From the NCBI RefSeq assembly GCF_020404405.1, contig NZ_JAIZDA010000002.1:248001-312000 (forward strand): DNA of 64,000 nt. The letters run 5' to 3'. This stretch comes from Novosphingobium sp. FKTRR1. GTDB taxonomy: Bacteria; Pseudomonadota; Alphaproteobacteria; Sphingomonadales; Sphingomonadaceae. The notes under the pieces were generated by a model. It was given only the letters and a program-made list of their open reading frames with translations. It was not told where the DNA came from and searched no databases. This document shows positions 33,569 through 50,205 of this stretch, one piece after another. Both the position numbers and the translations under genes were made by a program. Numbering within the stretch: position 1 is the first letter of the stretch; each line of letters begins with the position of its first letter.

Positions 33569-34717
33569 ATGAGCAACGACACCGCATTCATCGCGGCGCT
33601 GGAGCGTGCCGATGTGCCGGGCGCGGTCGCGCTGATCACCAACGCAGGCGAAACCACCTATCACCGTGCCATCGGCCTTGCCGATGCGCCGGGCGGCGTG
33701 GCGATGCAGCCGGACACGCTGTTCCAAATCGCCTCGATGACCAAGGCGATCGTTTCGACAGCGGCGCTGCAACTGGTCGAGCGCGGTGTGCTTGCCCTCG
33801 ATGCGCCGCTGGGCGACCTGCTGCCCGAACTTGCCGCACCGCAAGTGCTTGAAGGCTTTGGCGAAGATGGTACCCCGCAACTGCGCCCGGCGCGCACCGC
33901 CATCACGTTGCGCCATCTGTTGCTGCACACCTCGGGCTGCGGCTATGTATTCAAGGATGCGGCGCTGCTGCGCTATGTCATGGCCACCGGCATGGCCGCC
34001 CCCGGCAGCCGCGCCAGCCTGAACTTGCCGCTGCTGGCCGATCCGGGCGAGCGATGGGAATATGGCGTCAGCACCGACTGGGTCGGACTGGCCATCGAGG
34101 CTGCTACCGGCAAGACGCTGGGCGACTATCTGGCAACTGAACTGACCGGGCCGCTGGGCATGGCTGCCACCGCCTTTCGCGGAGCCGACACCATGCCGGC
34201 CGACGCCGCCAAAGTGCATCGCCGCGACGGTTCGGGTGGCTTTGCGACGCTTCCGCTGGTTCTGGGCGAGGGCGAATACCACAGCGGCGGCGGCGGATTG
34301 ACGTCGACTGCAAGCGATTATGCACGGTTCCTGCGGATGGTGTTGAACGGCGGCGAACTGGACGGGGTGCGCGTGCTCTCGCCCGAAACCGCGGACCTTT
34401 TGTACCATGACGCCCTTGCGCCGGGCCTTTCGGCGGGCATCATGGGCTCGGCCATGCCCGACCTTGCCGGCCACTACGATCCGCTGCCCGGTCAGCGTGG
34501 TGGCTGGACGCTGGGCGGCTTCCTGCACAATGCCGAACCGGTTCCGAACGGCGGGCGTTCGGCGGGCAGCCTGCACTGGGCAGGCATTTTCAACTGTTAC
34601 TACTGGATCGATCCTGCTCGGCGTCAGGGCGGGCTACTGCTGACGCAACTGGCACCCTTTGGCGACACGGGCGTTCTGGAAGCCTTTGCCGAGTTGCAAC
34701 GGCTCGCCGCGGCCTGA
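33569..34717 (+). CDS. Serine hydrolase (beta-lactamase class C-like family)
   Basis: A 382-residue protein of the penicillin-binding/beta-lactamase-like esterase family. The nucleophile motif SxxK is S56-M-T-K59 in FQIASMTKAIVST. The second motif is probably Y165 in WEYGVSTDW. A late glycine-rich block, HYDPLPGQRGGWTLGG, leads to the C-terminal region. No signal peptide is evident, so it is probably a cytoplasmic esterase or D-aminopeptidase-like hydrolase rather than a periplasmic beta-lactamase. GGGAG lies upstream of ATG 33569. The chemoreceptor gene is convergent, ending 4 bases away. Substrate unknown. Confidence 0.85.
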   Translation: MSNDTAFIAALERADVPGAVALITNAGETTYHRAIGLADAPGGVAMQPDTLFQIASMTKAIVSTAALQLVERGVLALDAPLGDLLPELAAPQVLEGFGEDGTPQLRPARTAITLRHLLLHTSGCGYVFKDAALLRYVMATGMAAPGSRASLNLPLLADPGERWEYGVSTDWVGLAIEAATGKTLGDYLATELTGPLGMAATAFRGADTMPADAAKVHRRDGSGGFATLPLVLGEGEYHSGGGGLTSTASDYARFLRMVLNGGELDGVRVLSPETADLLYHDALAPGLSAGIMGSAMPDLAGHYDPLPGQRGGWTLGGFLHNAEPVPNGGRSAGSLHWAGIFNCYYWIDPARRQGGLLLTQLAPFGDTGVLEAFAELQRLAAA

Positions 34718-34720
34718 ACC

Positions 34721-36523
34721 TCAGCCCGAGGCAAGCGCGACGTGCGGCCCCGGCCGCGCGACCTCGTTCACCGAGCTGCGCCGCAGCGTGTCAGGCCGGG
34801 CAGCATAGCCCGGTCGGCGCTCGGCATCGCGGGTACGGAAGCCCTTGACCAGCGAGGTCAGGCCATCCGCCTCGTCAAGCAGGCTGCGCGTGGCGGCAGA
34901 GGACTGTTCGACCATGGCGGCATTCTGCTGGGTCATCCGGTCCATCTCGGCAACCGCGCGGTTGATCTGTTGCAGGCTGGCCGCCTGGTGCGCGGCTGCC
35001 TCGGCCACTTCGCTGATCGCGACATTGATCCCGCTGATCCGCTCGACGATGGCGTTCAGCCGCTCGCCGGTGCGGCCCACCAGAGCAACGCCCGTGCCCA
35101 CCTGCTGACTGCTGGTGGTGATCAGCGCGGTAATATCGTGCGCGGCGGCGGTGGTGCGCTGGGCCAGCGCGCGCACTTCGCTGGCGACGACGGCAAAGCC
35201 CTTGCCCGCCTCGCCCGCGCGCGCAGCCTCGACCCCGGCATTGAGCGCGAGCAGATTGGTCTGGAACGCGATGCCATCGATCACCGCGATGATCTGGCCG
35301 ATCTCTGACGCCGATTGCTCGATCGCGGCCATCGCCGCCACCGCTTCGCTCACCACAGCGCCGCCGTTGCTCGCTTCCTCATGGGCGTGGGTCATGGCCT
35401 GCTGCATGTTGGCTGCGCCGTTTGCCGTCGCTTCGATCGAGCGGGTCACCGCGCTCATCGCGCCAGCGGTTTCGGCCAGACTTCCCGCCTGACGCTCATT
35501 GCGTTCGGCAAGATCGGCGGAGGCCGAACGGATCTCGTCGATGCTCGCCCTGACGCTGAGGGCACCGACCCTGACGCTGCGCAGCGCCTCGGCCAAGGCG
35601 TCGGTCGCTGCGTTGTAGTCACGGCGCAACCCTTCATAGGCCTCGGGAAAGACCTCGTGGATGCGGTATTCGAGATCCTTGCGAGCAAGGTGGGCGAGCC
35701 CGTCTGACAGGGTCAAGACCACGCGGTCCTGATCCTTGGCCTCTTGAATCCGCGCGAGCCCGGCCTGCCGAAACACATCCATTGCCCGCGCCATCATGCC
35801 GATTTCATCGTCGCGCTCCATGCCTTCGGGCGGCTGCGCATAGTCGCCTGCTGCCATCACCCGCATCGCCTCGGCCGACTGGCTGAGCGGTTGCAGCACT
35901 TTGCCATCGATCAGCCGCGCGGCCTGCCGGATCAGCAGGATGAAGCCGACCGCGAGCGCACCAAGCAGCGCGAGCGCCAGCCCGATGGTGCGCGTGTCCG
36001 AAGCGCTGTCTTGCGCCCGCTGTGTGCCAGAAAGGTCGACCAGCTTTTGGACTTGGGCGCGTTGGGCCGCATAGGCCGGGGTCAGCTGACCATCGAACAC
36101 GGCGTTCATGGCCTCGCGATCTCCGGCTGCCACCGCCGGAAGGAAACGGGTGTCGATCACGTTCCAGAAGTTTTGCGCCATCGCGATCGTGGCGTCGGTG
36201 TCGGGACGCATGGTTCCGGGCAAGTCCGCACCCTGCCAATAGGCCAGACGGGCCGCGAACTGCTTGCGCTGCTCTTTCAATGCGGCGATGTGCGGCGCGG
36301 CATGGGCCGGATCATCGAGGATGAGCGCTGCCTGCAGATAGGCTTCGACGACGAAGCACGGTGGCGGCAGGATGTCGGCGACCAGTTCGTCCTGCAGCGC
36401 GACGCGACGGGTGATCGGCCCCCCATGGCGGACCGCATAGACGACCATCGAGGCGATCCCGACGGCTACCAGCAGCACAGCGATCAGAACGCGCGCGCCA
36501 GACTTCGCCTTTTGGCTGATCAT
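34721..36523 (-). CDS. Methyl-accepting chemotaxis protein
   Basis: A 600-residue transmembrane receptor. A helix at about 11-31 ([20 protein letters not shown]) and another at about 178-200 ([20 protein letters not shown]) flank a ~145-residue periplasmic, mostly helical sensor. A HAMP region follows. The cytoplasmic signalling domain has the hairpin tip [40 protein letters not shown], the CheA/CheW contact. No CheR-binding pentapeptide is seen at the C-terminus. It reports an unknown extracellular cue to the chemotaxis or a related pathway. No other che genes lie nearby. Confidence 0.95.
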   Translation of the reverse strand: MISQKAKSGARVLIAVLLVAVGIASMVVYAVRHGGPITRRVALQDELVADILPPPCFVVEAYLQAALILDDPAHAAPHIAALKEQRKQFAARLAYWQGADLPGTMRPDTDATIAMAQNFWNVIDTRFLPAVAAGDREAMNAVFDGQLTPAYAAQRAQVQKLVDLSGTQRAQDSASDTRTIGLALALLGALAVGFILLIRQAARLIDGKVLQPLSQSAEAMRVMAAGDYAQPPEGMERDDEIGMMARAMDVFRQAGLARIQEAKDQDRVVLTLSDGLAHLARKDLEYRIHEVFPEAYEGLRRDYNAATDALAEALRSVRVGALSVRASIDEIRSASADLAERNERQAGSLAETAGAMSAVTRSIEATANGAANMQQAMTHAHEEASNGGAVVSEAVAAMAAIEQSASEIGQIIAVIDGIAFQTNLLALNAGVEAARAGEAGKGFAVVASEVRALAQRTTAAAHDITALITTSSQQVGTGVALVGRTGERLNAIVERISGINVAISEVAEAAAHQAASLQQINRAVAEMDRMTQQNAAMVEQSSAATRSLLDEADGLTSLVKGFRTRDAERRPGYAARPDTLRRSSVNEVARPGPHVALASG

Positions 36524-36736
36524 TCAACACCCTTTCGTCCCCGTTCCGCCATGGCACGGTGGTTCCGGCAAGATCGGACGTCTATCGGACACATGGTAAA
36601 AACCCGAGGTTTGCGCAGGCAGGGGGAACTGCGTAATCGCGCGGCGCGACCTCGCTTGCGGGGCAAACCGGACGACTGCCGACTTGCCCCGGCGGCGATC
36701 GCGCGGCATCCATGGATCATCCGGTTCATCAGGAGA

Positions 36737-38836
36737 ATGCCCGTGCCCCGATACCCCGCTGCCCTTCGCACCACCGCGCTGGGGCTCGCTCTGCTGACCA
36801 TCGCGACAGGCTGTCCGGCGATGGCGGCGGCTCCGGCTGCCAGCGGGGTGGAAAGCACTGCTGCCGCGACCCGTTTCGAAGGGCGCGACATCTTTGCCGT
36901 GCAGGTCGTCAGCGACCCGCAGATCAACCCCGATGGCCGTACGGTCGCCTATGTCCGACGCCAGGGCGATATCATGTCAGACCGGCAGAAGGGCGCGATC
37001 TGGCTGGTCGATGTGGCATCGGGCACCGAGCGTCCGCTGGTAACCGATGCCAGCCAGCCGCGCTGGTCGCCTGACGGCAAGCGGCTCGCTTATGTCGCGG
37101 CCGACGCCAAGGGCAATGCGCAACTGTTCGTGCGCTATATCGCCGAGGGCACCAGCCTGCGGCTCACCGCCCTGCCCGACGGACCGCAAGCGCTGGCCTG
37201 GTCGCCCGACGGCACGCGAATCGCCTATGTCATGCGCGTGCCCGGCGAGGCAGCACGACTGGGCAAAGCCCCGGACAAGCCCGAAGGGGCTGACTGGGCC
37301 AAGCCGCTCGAAGTGATCGACCGGATCGACTATCGCAGCGACGACGATGGCTATGTCCAGCCGGGCTACACCCACTTGTTCGTGGTGTCGGCCGAAGGCG
37401 GCCCGCCGCGCCAGATCACCGGCGGGGATTTCCCCGATGATGGCCCGCTCGGCTGGACGCCCGATGGCAAGTCCATCGTGTTCAGTGCGGTGCGCAAGCC
37501 GGATTGGCAGCGACAGGTGTTCGACAGCGAACTCTACGCGGTCGATGTCGACAGCGGTCGGATCGGCGCGCTGACCAGCCGCGTCGGCCCCGATCACGAT
37601 GCGACCGTATCGCCCGATGGCCGCCAGATCGCCTATCTGGGCTATGACGACCGGCGCCGAAGCTATCAGAACACGCAAGTCCATGTCGCCAACCGCGACG
37701 GCAGCGGCGCGCACAGCATCAGCGCAGGGCTCGATATCGGCTTCAGCGCCGTGGTGTGGAGCGCGGACGGCCGCTCGCTGGTGGTGCAATATGACCTGAA
37801 GGGGGTCAACCGCATCGGCCGCCTGTCGCTCGACGGGCAGTTGACCGAACTGGCCGGGGGCCTGACAGGCACGGCGTTCGACCGACCCTACAGCGGTGGC
37901 GGGTTCTCGTTGGCCCGCAACGGCACGCTGGCGTTCACGGCGGGCAATCCGTTGCAACCGGCCGAACTGGCGATCGCGAGCAATGGCAAGATCCGCCAGA
38001 TCACCCACCACAACGCCGAATTCCTGGCGCACAAGGCGCTGGGGCAGGTGAAACCGCTGGCGGTCAAGGCGCCCGACGGCAAGTCCATCGACGCCTGGCT
38101 CGTCACCCCGCCCGGCTATGTCCCGGGCCAGCGGGTGCCGTTGATTCTCGAGATCCACGGGGGACCGCACACCGCCTATGGTCCGCACTTCTCGTCCGAT
38201 TTCCAACTTTATGCCGCTGCCGGGTACGCCGTGCTCTATGCCAACCCGCGCGGGTCGACGTCGTACGGCGAGGCGTTTGCCGAAGAGATTCAAGACAAGT
38301 ATCCGGGCGATGACTATGGCGACCTGATGGCCGCAGTCGATGCTGCCATCGCCAGCGGCGTGGCCGATCCCGACAACCTGTTTGTCACCGGCGGATCGGG
38401 CGGCGGGCTGCTGACCGCATGGATCGTCGGCAAGACGGATCGGTTCAAGGCGGCCGCCACACAAAAGCCCGTGATCAACTGGATCAGCGAAGCGCTGACG
38501 ATGGACAACACCCAATTCACCTCGCGCTATTGGTTTGCGAAGCTGCCGTGGGAAGACCCGATGATGTATTGGAAGCGTTCGCCGCTGAGCCTTGTCGGCA
38601 ACGTCAAGACGCCCACGCTGGTGGTCGTCGGCAGCAACGATTACCGCACCCCGGTCAGCGAATCAGAACAGTACTATGCCGCCTTGCAGATCCGGGGCGT
38701 GCCGACCGCGCTGGTCAAGATCCCCGACGCCAGCCATGGCGGCATCGCTGCGCGGCCATCGCAAGCAGCCGCAAAAGCCAGCGCGATCCTGACCTGGTTC
38801 GACCGCTATCGCACCGCGAAGCCCGACGCCAGATAA
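36737..38836 (+). CDS. S9 family peptidase (prolyl oligopeptidase/acylaminoacyl peptidase type)
   Basis: A 699-residue exported peptidase. An N-terminal signal peptide, RYPAALRTTALGLALLTIAT, is followed by a beta-propeller with recurring WSPDG/SPDGKR repeats (about residues 55-400). The C-terminal alpha/beta-hydrolase domain has Ser554 in GGSGGG, Asp635 in GSNDYRTP and His667 in DASHGG. It probably cleaves short peptides in the periplasm. The frame is open from 35744, but the earlier part overlaps the chemoreceptor. ATG 36737 has AGGAG only 1 base upstream; GTG 36743, with 7-base spacing, may be the true start. Confidence 0.92.
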   Translation: MPVPRYPAALRTTALGLALLTIATGCPAMAAAPAASGVESTAAATRFEGRDIFAVQVVSDPQINPDGRTVAYVRRQGDIMSDRQKGAIWLVDVASGTERPLVTDASQPRWSPDGKRLAYVAADAKGNAQLFVRYIAEGTSLRLTALPDGPQALAWSPDGTRIAYVMRVPGEAARLGKAPDKPEGADWAKPLEVIDRIDYRSDDDGYVQPGYTHLFVVSAEGGPPRQITGGDFPDDGPLGWTPDGKSIVFSAVRKPDWQRQVFDSELYAVDVDSGRIGALTSRVGPDHDATVSPDGRQIAYLGYDDRRRSYQNTQVHVANRDGSGAHSISAGLDIGFSAVVWSADGRSLVVQYDLKGVNRIGRLSLDGQLTELAGGLTGTAFDRPYSGGGFSLARNGTLAFTAGNPLQPAELAIASNGKIRQITHHNAEFLAHKALGQVKPLAVKAPDGKSIDAWLVTPPGYVPGQRVPLILEIHGGPHTAYGPHFSSDFQLYAAAGYAVLYANPRGSTSYGEAFAEEIQDKYPGDDYGDLMAAVDAAIASGVADPDNLFVTGGSGGGLLTAWIVGKTDRFKAAATQKPVINWISEALTMDNTQFTSRYWFAKLPWEDPMMYWKRSPLSLVGNVKTPTLVVVGSNDYRTPVSESEQYYAALQIRGVPTALVKIPDASHGGIAARPSQAAAKASAILTWFDRYRTAKPDAR

Positions 38837-38879
38837 CCCCGGCGCGAAACGCACCGCCCAACGAAACAGGCCCCAAACG

Positions 38880-38913
38880 AAAAGCCCCGCCGGATCGCTC
38901 CGGCGGGGCTTTT
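38880..38913. terminator. Bidirectional intrinsic terminator
   Basis: A perfect 15-base stem (38880-38894 with 38899-38913) with a TCGC loop and flanking A and T runs. It lies between the convergent S9 peptidase and rpoC genes and can end both transcripts. Confidence 0.9.
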
Positions 38914-38952
38914 GCTGTTTGGTCAGGTCAACCCTGGGTCAATCCCGCAGGA

Positions 38953-43236
<4,284 letters not shown>

Positions 43237-43341
43237 CTGTTGCCGTTCCCTTGCCTCATATCGAGGCGCTGGACGTGAATTTCGGGGCCGTAAAACCTTG
43301 AGCGGAAAGTCGGGCGACAGGCTGGCTGCCGCCCGGCAATC

Positions 43342-47502
<4,161 letters not shown>

Positions 47503-47726
47503 GGAGGGAGCTTGCCTCTTGTCTAGTCCGATGCCGGAAAACCGGCGGAAATTCTGCCACGCGCGGCGTGTGGCGCCATCAAACACGAAAAGGCCGCATG
47601 GCACGACACTCCGATTTCGGAGTACCCTTGCCCGCAGCCTTGCGTCAGATGGATGATCCGAAGCTTCCTTCCTGAGCTATCCCCCGCGCATGGGAAAGCC
47701 TTGCTCGAAGCAACGAACTTGTCCGC

Positions 47727-47755
47727 CATATAGGCACGCCGCCGCCAAAAGTCAA
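47727..47755 (-). promoter_or_regulatory. Predicted sigma-70 promoter of rpoBC
   Basis: On the minus strand, TTGACT (47750-47755) and TATATG (47727-47732) are separated by 17 bases. This is close to the TTGACA-N17-TATAAT consensus and would start transcription near 47720, giving a ~218-base leader for rpoB. Confidence 0.7.
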
Positions 47756-47814
47756 AGCATGGCTGGTGCCATCCCGATCCAGTTGCACCCAAACTGGATG
47801 GGACATCGAATGCC

Positions 47815-47887
47815 TTATCGTTTTGCGATATTATTGATTGACGATATGTCGGCGCGCACTTATTGAATGTCGATATGACGCATATCG
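47815..47887. promoter_or_regulatory. Operator array with promoter for the DUF2975/HTH module
   Basis: A 73-base region holding two copies of a 21-base direct repeat (47831-47851 and 47860-47880), consensus TTATTGAWTGWCGATATG plus WCG, identical at 18 of 21 positions. Five CGATAT-type words occur in total. Two form inverted repeats: TATCG-TTTTG-CGATA at 47816-47830 and CGATAT-GACGC-ATATCG at 47871-47887. A promoter TTGACG (47838-47843) N17 TATTGA (47861-47866) is embedded in it, so a bound repressor would cover both -35 and -10. The probable ligand is the HTH protein encoded at 48603. Confidence 0.6.
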
Positions 47888-47898
47888 GAGAACGATCA

Positions 47899-48042
47899 AT
47901 GATTCGTCCCACTCGCTCCATCGGGAACCACCTTGTGCGGATCATCGGCGCATTCGCCCTGCTGCTGCCGGCCACCGCCTGTTCGCCGCTGACGGCCGAC
48001 GCGCACGATTACACCCCGCACTACCAACCACCGCTTGCCTGA
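47899..48042 (+). CDS. Small lipoprotein-like peptide (47 aa)
   Basis: A 47-residue ORF. CGGAGA lies 8 bases upstream of ATG 47899, and the predicted promoter start is about 26 bases upstream. The N-terminus is basic, then hydrophobic (RIIGAFALLLPATAC), with a cysteine in a lipobox-like context (ATAC; the -3 residue is Ala, so not ideal). The short polar tail reads SPLTADAHDYTPHYQPPLA. The DUF2975 gene starts 27 bases downstream, so it is probably the first gene of that operon. Function unknown. It would be missed by annotation with a longer length cut-off. Confidence 0.55.
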   Translation: MIRPTRSIGNHLVRIIGAFALLLPATACSPLTADAHDYTPHYQPPLA

Positions 48043-48069
48043 CAATCCCAGTTTACCGGAGATCTTGCC

Positions 48070-48603
48070 ATGACGTTACGCCCACGCGATCCGCTGCTGC
48101 TGGCAGCCAGGGTCGTCACCCTCATCGGCATGAGCCTTGCCGCGCTGGTTGCCAGCGTGACGTTCATCGCGACGCCGGCCGTCGTGGTGATGCGCGACAT
48201 GATCCTGCGCGAACTGGCCGCAAACGGCGACTGCGCCGCGCTATCAGCTTCCACCCCCTACGCCATAGCCCTGATCCTGCTGCTGATTTCGGCGATGGCG
48301 ACTTGCGCCTTCCTGTTCCAGCGCCACTTGCTGCGCATTATCGACAGCGTCGGGCAGGGCGACCCGTTCCGGCCGGACAACGCCATCAGGCTGGCGGCAA
48401 TGGGCTGGCTGACGCTGGCGATCGAAGCCCTTTCGGCACCGGTTTGCGCCATCGGCCAATGGGTTGCCGGGCAAGTGCAGGATGCCACTTCCGAATTCGG
48501 CATCGACATGAGCGGCGTGCTGCTGGCCCTGATCCTGTTCGTGCTGGCCCGCGTGTTCCGCGAAGGCGCGCGGATGCGCGAAGACCTTGAAGGGACCGTG
48601 TGA
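48070..48603 (+). CDS. DUF2975 membrane protein
   Basis: A 177-residue protein with four predicted membrane helices: LLLAARVVTLIGMSLAALVA near 10-30, a second near 65-85, a third near 105-125 and a last in GVLLALILFVLARVFREGAR. This layout and the C-terminal FREGARMREDLEGTV match the DUF2975 family, usually encoded together with a small Cro/CI-type repressor. GGAG lies 9 bases before ATG 48070. The stop overlaps the start of the HTH gene by one base (TGATG). A role in sensing or in an envelope process has been proposed only by association; the function is unknown. Confidence 0.82.
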   Translation: MTLRPRDPLLLAARVVTLIGMSLAALVASVTFIATPAVVVMRDMILRELAANGDCAALSASTPYAIALILLLISAMATCAFLFQRHLLRIIDSVGQGDPFRPDNAIRLAAMGWLTLAIEALSAPVCAIGQWVAGQVQDATSEFGIDMSGVLLALILFVLARVFREGARMREDLEGTV

Positions 48604-48836
48604 TGCCCGTGTTCGTCAAACTCGACGCGCTGCTGCACGACCGGCGCATGACCATGACCGAACTGGCCGAGCGGATCGACCTCACGCTTGCCAACCTGTC
48701 GATCCTCAAGACCGGCAAGGCCAAGGCGATCCGCTTCGCCACGCTCGAGGCGATCTGTCGCGAACTCGATTGCCAGCCGGGCGATGTGCTCGGTTATCGC
48801 GAAACGGCGCCGGAATCGGACGACGAAAGCCGCTGA
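48603..48836 (+). CDS. Cro/CI-type helix-turn-helix regulator (YozG-like)
   Basis: A 77-residue single-domain DNA-binding protein. VKLDALLHDRRMTMTELAERIDLTLANLSILKTGKAKAIRFATLEAICRELDC is a complete five-helix Cro/CI domain. Small proteins of this kind (YozG family) are typically co-encoded with DUF2975 proteins. GAAGGGA is 7 bases before ATG 48603. It most likely autoregulates the operon through the repeat array at 47815-47887. Confidence 0.85.
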   Translation: MPVFVKLDALLHDRRMTMTELAERIDLTLANLSILKTGKAKAIRFATLEAICRELDCQPGDVLGYRETAPESDDESR

Positions 48837-48840
48837 GCGC

Positions 48841-48868
48841 TTGACTCCAGCTTTGCCAATGCTAATGG
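48841..48868 (+). promoter_or_regulatory. Predicted promoter of rplJL
   Basis: TTGACT (48841-48846) and TAATGG (48863-48868) with a 16-base spacer, just after the HTH gene stop. It would give a leader of about 270 bases ahead of rplJ. Confidence 0.5.
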
Positions 48869-49147
48869 CGCGCCCTGATCGACGGGCTCGCCCGCCGCTC
48901 ATCCGTCCAAGACCGCTGGCGCAGGCTTCCTGCTTAATCGTCCAGCCTAGACGGGGAAAAGAGTTTACGGGGTTCGCCCCGACTGGCCCGAAGGTTCCAT
49001 TCTCGGAACGTGCGGTGCCCTTGGCGCTCCTGCAGCGCAAACCTCCTTCCCTTGTCGCAACGGACCCGCCCGTGCCCTTTACCGGGTGCGGACAAACGTA
49101 GCCGGCTGTCATGGTTCGCCAGGACAGCCATTGTGAAGGAGTAAGGC
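48869..49147 (+). other. Structured rplJ leader (candidate L10 autoregulatory site)
   Basis: The stretch from 48837 to 49147 has no gene. Its transcript can form several hairpins. GGGG-TTCG-CCCC lies near 48970. GTTCC/GGAAC follows. GGCTGTC/GACAGCC at 49104-49129 has an inner TGG-TTCG-CCA and sits just before the rplJ ribosome-binding site (GAAGGAG). Proteobacterial rplJ leaders are known targets of L10(L12)4 translational repression; this is inferred by position and structure. Confidence 0.5.
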
Positions 49148-49663
49148 ATGGATCGTTCGCAAAAAGCCGATTCGGTCGCCTACCTCAACGGCGTGTTTTC
49201 CGAGGCCGGCGCGGTGATCATCACCCGCAACCTCGGCCTGACGGTGGCGCAAACCACTGTTCTGCGTAACAAGATCCGTGAAGTTGGTGCGACCTACAAG
49301 GTTGCGAAGAACAGTCTTGCCAAGCTTGCCGTCGCAGGCACCGATTACGAAGGTCTGGGTGATTTCTTCACCGGGCCGACCGCGATCGCTGCCTCGGTCG
49401 ACCCGGTGGCTGCCGCCAAGGCAATCGTCGAGTTCGCCAAGACCACCGACAAGATCGAAATCGTCGGCGGTTCCATGGGGACGCAGGTTCTGAACGCGGA
49501 TGGTGTCAAGGCTCTCGCCTCGATGCCCTCGCTCGACGAACTGCGCGGCACGCTCATCGGCCTCATTCAGGCTCCGGCGACGAAGCTCGCCCAGCTCGCA
49601 ACCGCTCCGGCGGCCAAGCTGGCGCGCGTCTTCTCCGCTTATGCCGAGAAAGAAGCCGCATAA
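49148..49663 (+). CDS. rplJ: 50S ribosomal protein L10
   Basis: A 171-residue L10. The N-terminus MDRSQKADSVAYLNGVFSEA and the block GATYKVAKNSLAKLA are characteristic. The C-terminal helices (TKLAQLATAPAAKLARVFSA) bind L7/L12 dimers. L10 forms the base of the ribosomal stalk that recruits translation factors. It is followed by rplL after 63 bases and preceded by a structured leader suited to autogenous control. Confidence 0.98.
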   Translation: MDRSQKADSVAYLNGVFSEAGAVIITRNLGLTVAQTTVLRNKIREVGATYKVAKNSLAKLAVAGTDYEGLGDFFTGPTAIAASVDPVAAAKAIVEFAKTTDKIEIVGGSMGTQVLNADGVKALASMPSLDELRGTLIGLIQAPATKLAQLATAPAAKLARVFSAYAEKEAA

Positions 49664-49726
49664 GACTGTTTGTTTTCCGCCGGGCCGTTGAACGGCCGGG
49701 CACCACACCATCTGGAGTGATATATC

Positions 49727-50098
49727 ATGGCTGACATCGCCAATCTCGTTGCCGAACTGTCGAAGCTGACCGTTCTTGAAGCCGCTGACCTTGCCAAGGC
49801 TCTGGAAGAAGCATGGGGCGTTTCTGCCGCTGCTGCCGTTGCCGTGGCTGCTGCTCCGGCCGCTGCTGCCGAAGCCGTTGAAGAAAAGACCGAATTCGAC
49901 GTCATCCTGACGGGCGACGGCGGCAAGAAGATCCAGGTCATCAAGGAAGTCCGTGCGATCACCGCGCTGGGCCTGACCGAAGCCAAGACCCTCGTGGAAT
50001 CGGCTCCCAAGGCGATCAAGGAAGGCATCTCGAAGGCTGAAGCCGAAGAGATCAAGGCCAAGGTCGAAGCCGCTGGCGGCACCGTCGAAATCAAGTAA
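49727..50098 (+). CDS. rplL: 50S ribosomal protein L7/L12
   Basis: A 123-residue L7/L12. The N-terminal dimerisation domain ([22 protein letters not shown]) and the flexible Ala-rich hinge lead to the C-terminal domain, [36 protein letters not shown]. It forms the mobile stalk that activates GTPase factors. A strong terminator follows, so the transcript probably ends here rather than running into rpoB as in many bacteria. Confidence 0.99.
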   Translation: MADIANLVAELSKLTVLEAADLAKALEEAWGVSAAAAVAVAAAPAAAAEAVEEKTEFDVILTGDGGKKIQVIKEVRAITALGLTEAKTLVESAPKAIKEGISKAEAEEIKAKVEAAGGTVEIK

Positions 50099-50119
50099 TT
50101 CGACGCGATCGGGTCATGT

Positions 50120-50184
50120 GCTGCGGGGCAACCCGCAGCGCCTGAAGATCAGGAAAGGGCGGCTCCATCCGGGGCCGCCCTTTT
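50120..50184 (+). terminator. Hairpin and intrinsic terminator after rplL
   Basis: First an 8-base stem with a GCAA tetraloop (50120-50139, GCTGCGGG/CCCGCAGC). Then comes a GC-rich terminator with arms AAAGGGCGGC (50154-50163) and GCCGCCCTTT (50174-50183) and a short T run. The second can also act on the convergent MFS gene. Confidence 0.85.
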
Positions 50185-50205
50185 CGTTTCAGGAAAAGAT
50201 CTGGT

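Larger units (their letters stand above)
47503..47898. other. rpoB 5' leader and divergent promoter region
   Basis: About 396 bases between rpoB and the small ORF at 47899. The rpoB transcript leader (about 47503-47720) contains predicted hairpins, including GCCGG-AAAA-CCGGC at 47533-47546 and a 7-base stem ACTCCGA/TCGGAGT. Beyond it lie the rpoB promoter (47727-47755) and the operator array of the plus-strand module (47815-47887). Confidence 0.6.

Noticed and set aside
35744-36736. Long extension of the S9 peptidase frame upstream
   Set aside because: It is the antisense shadow of the chemoreceptor gene; the signal peptide begins at about 36737.
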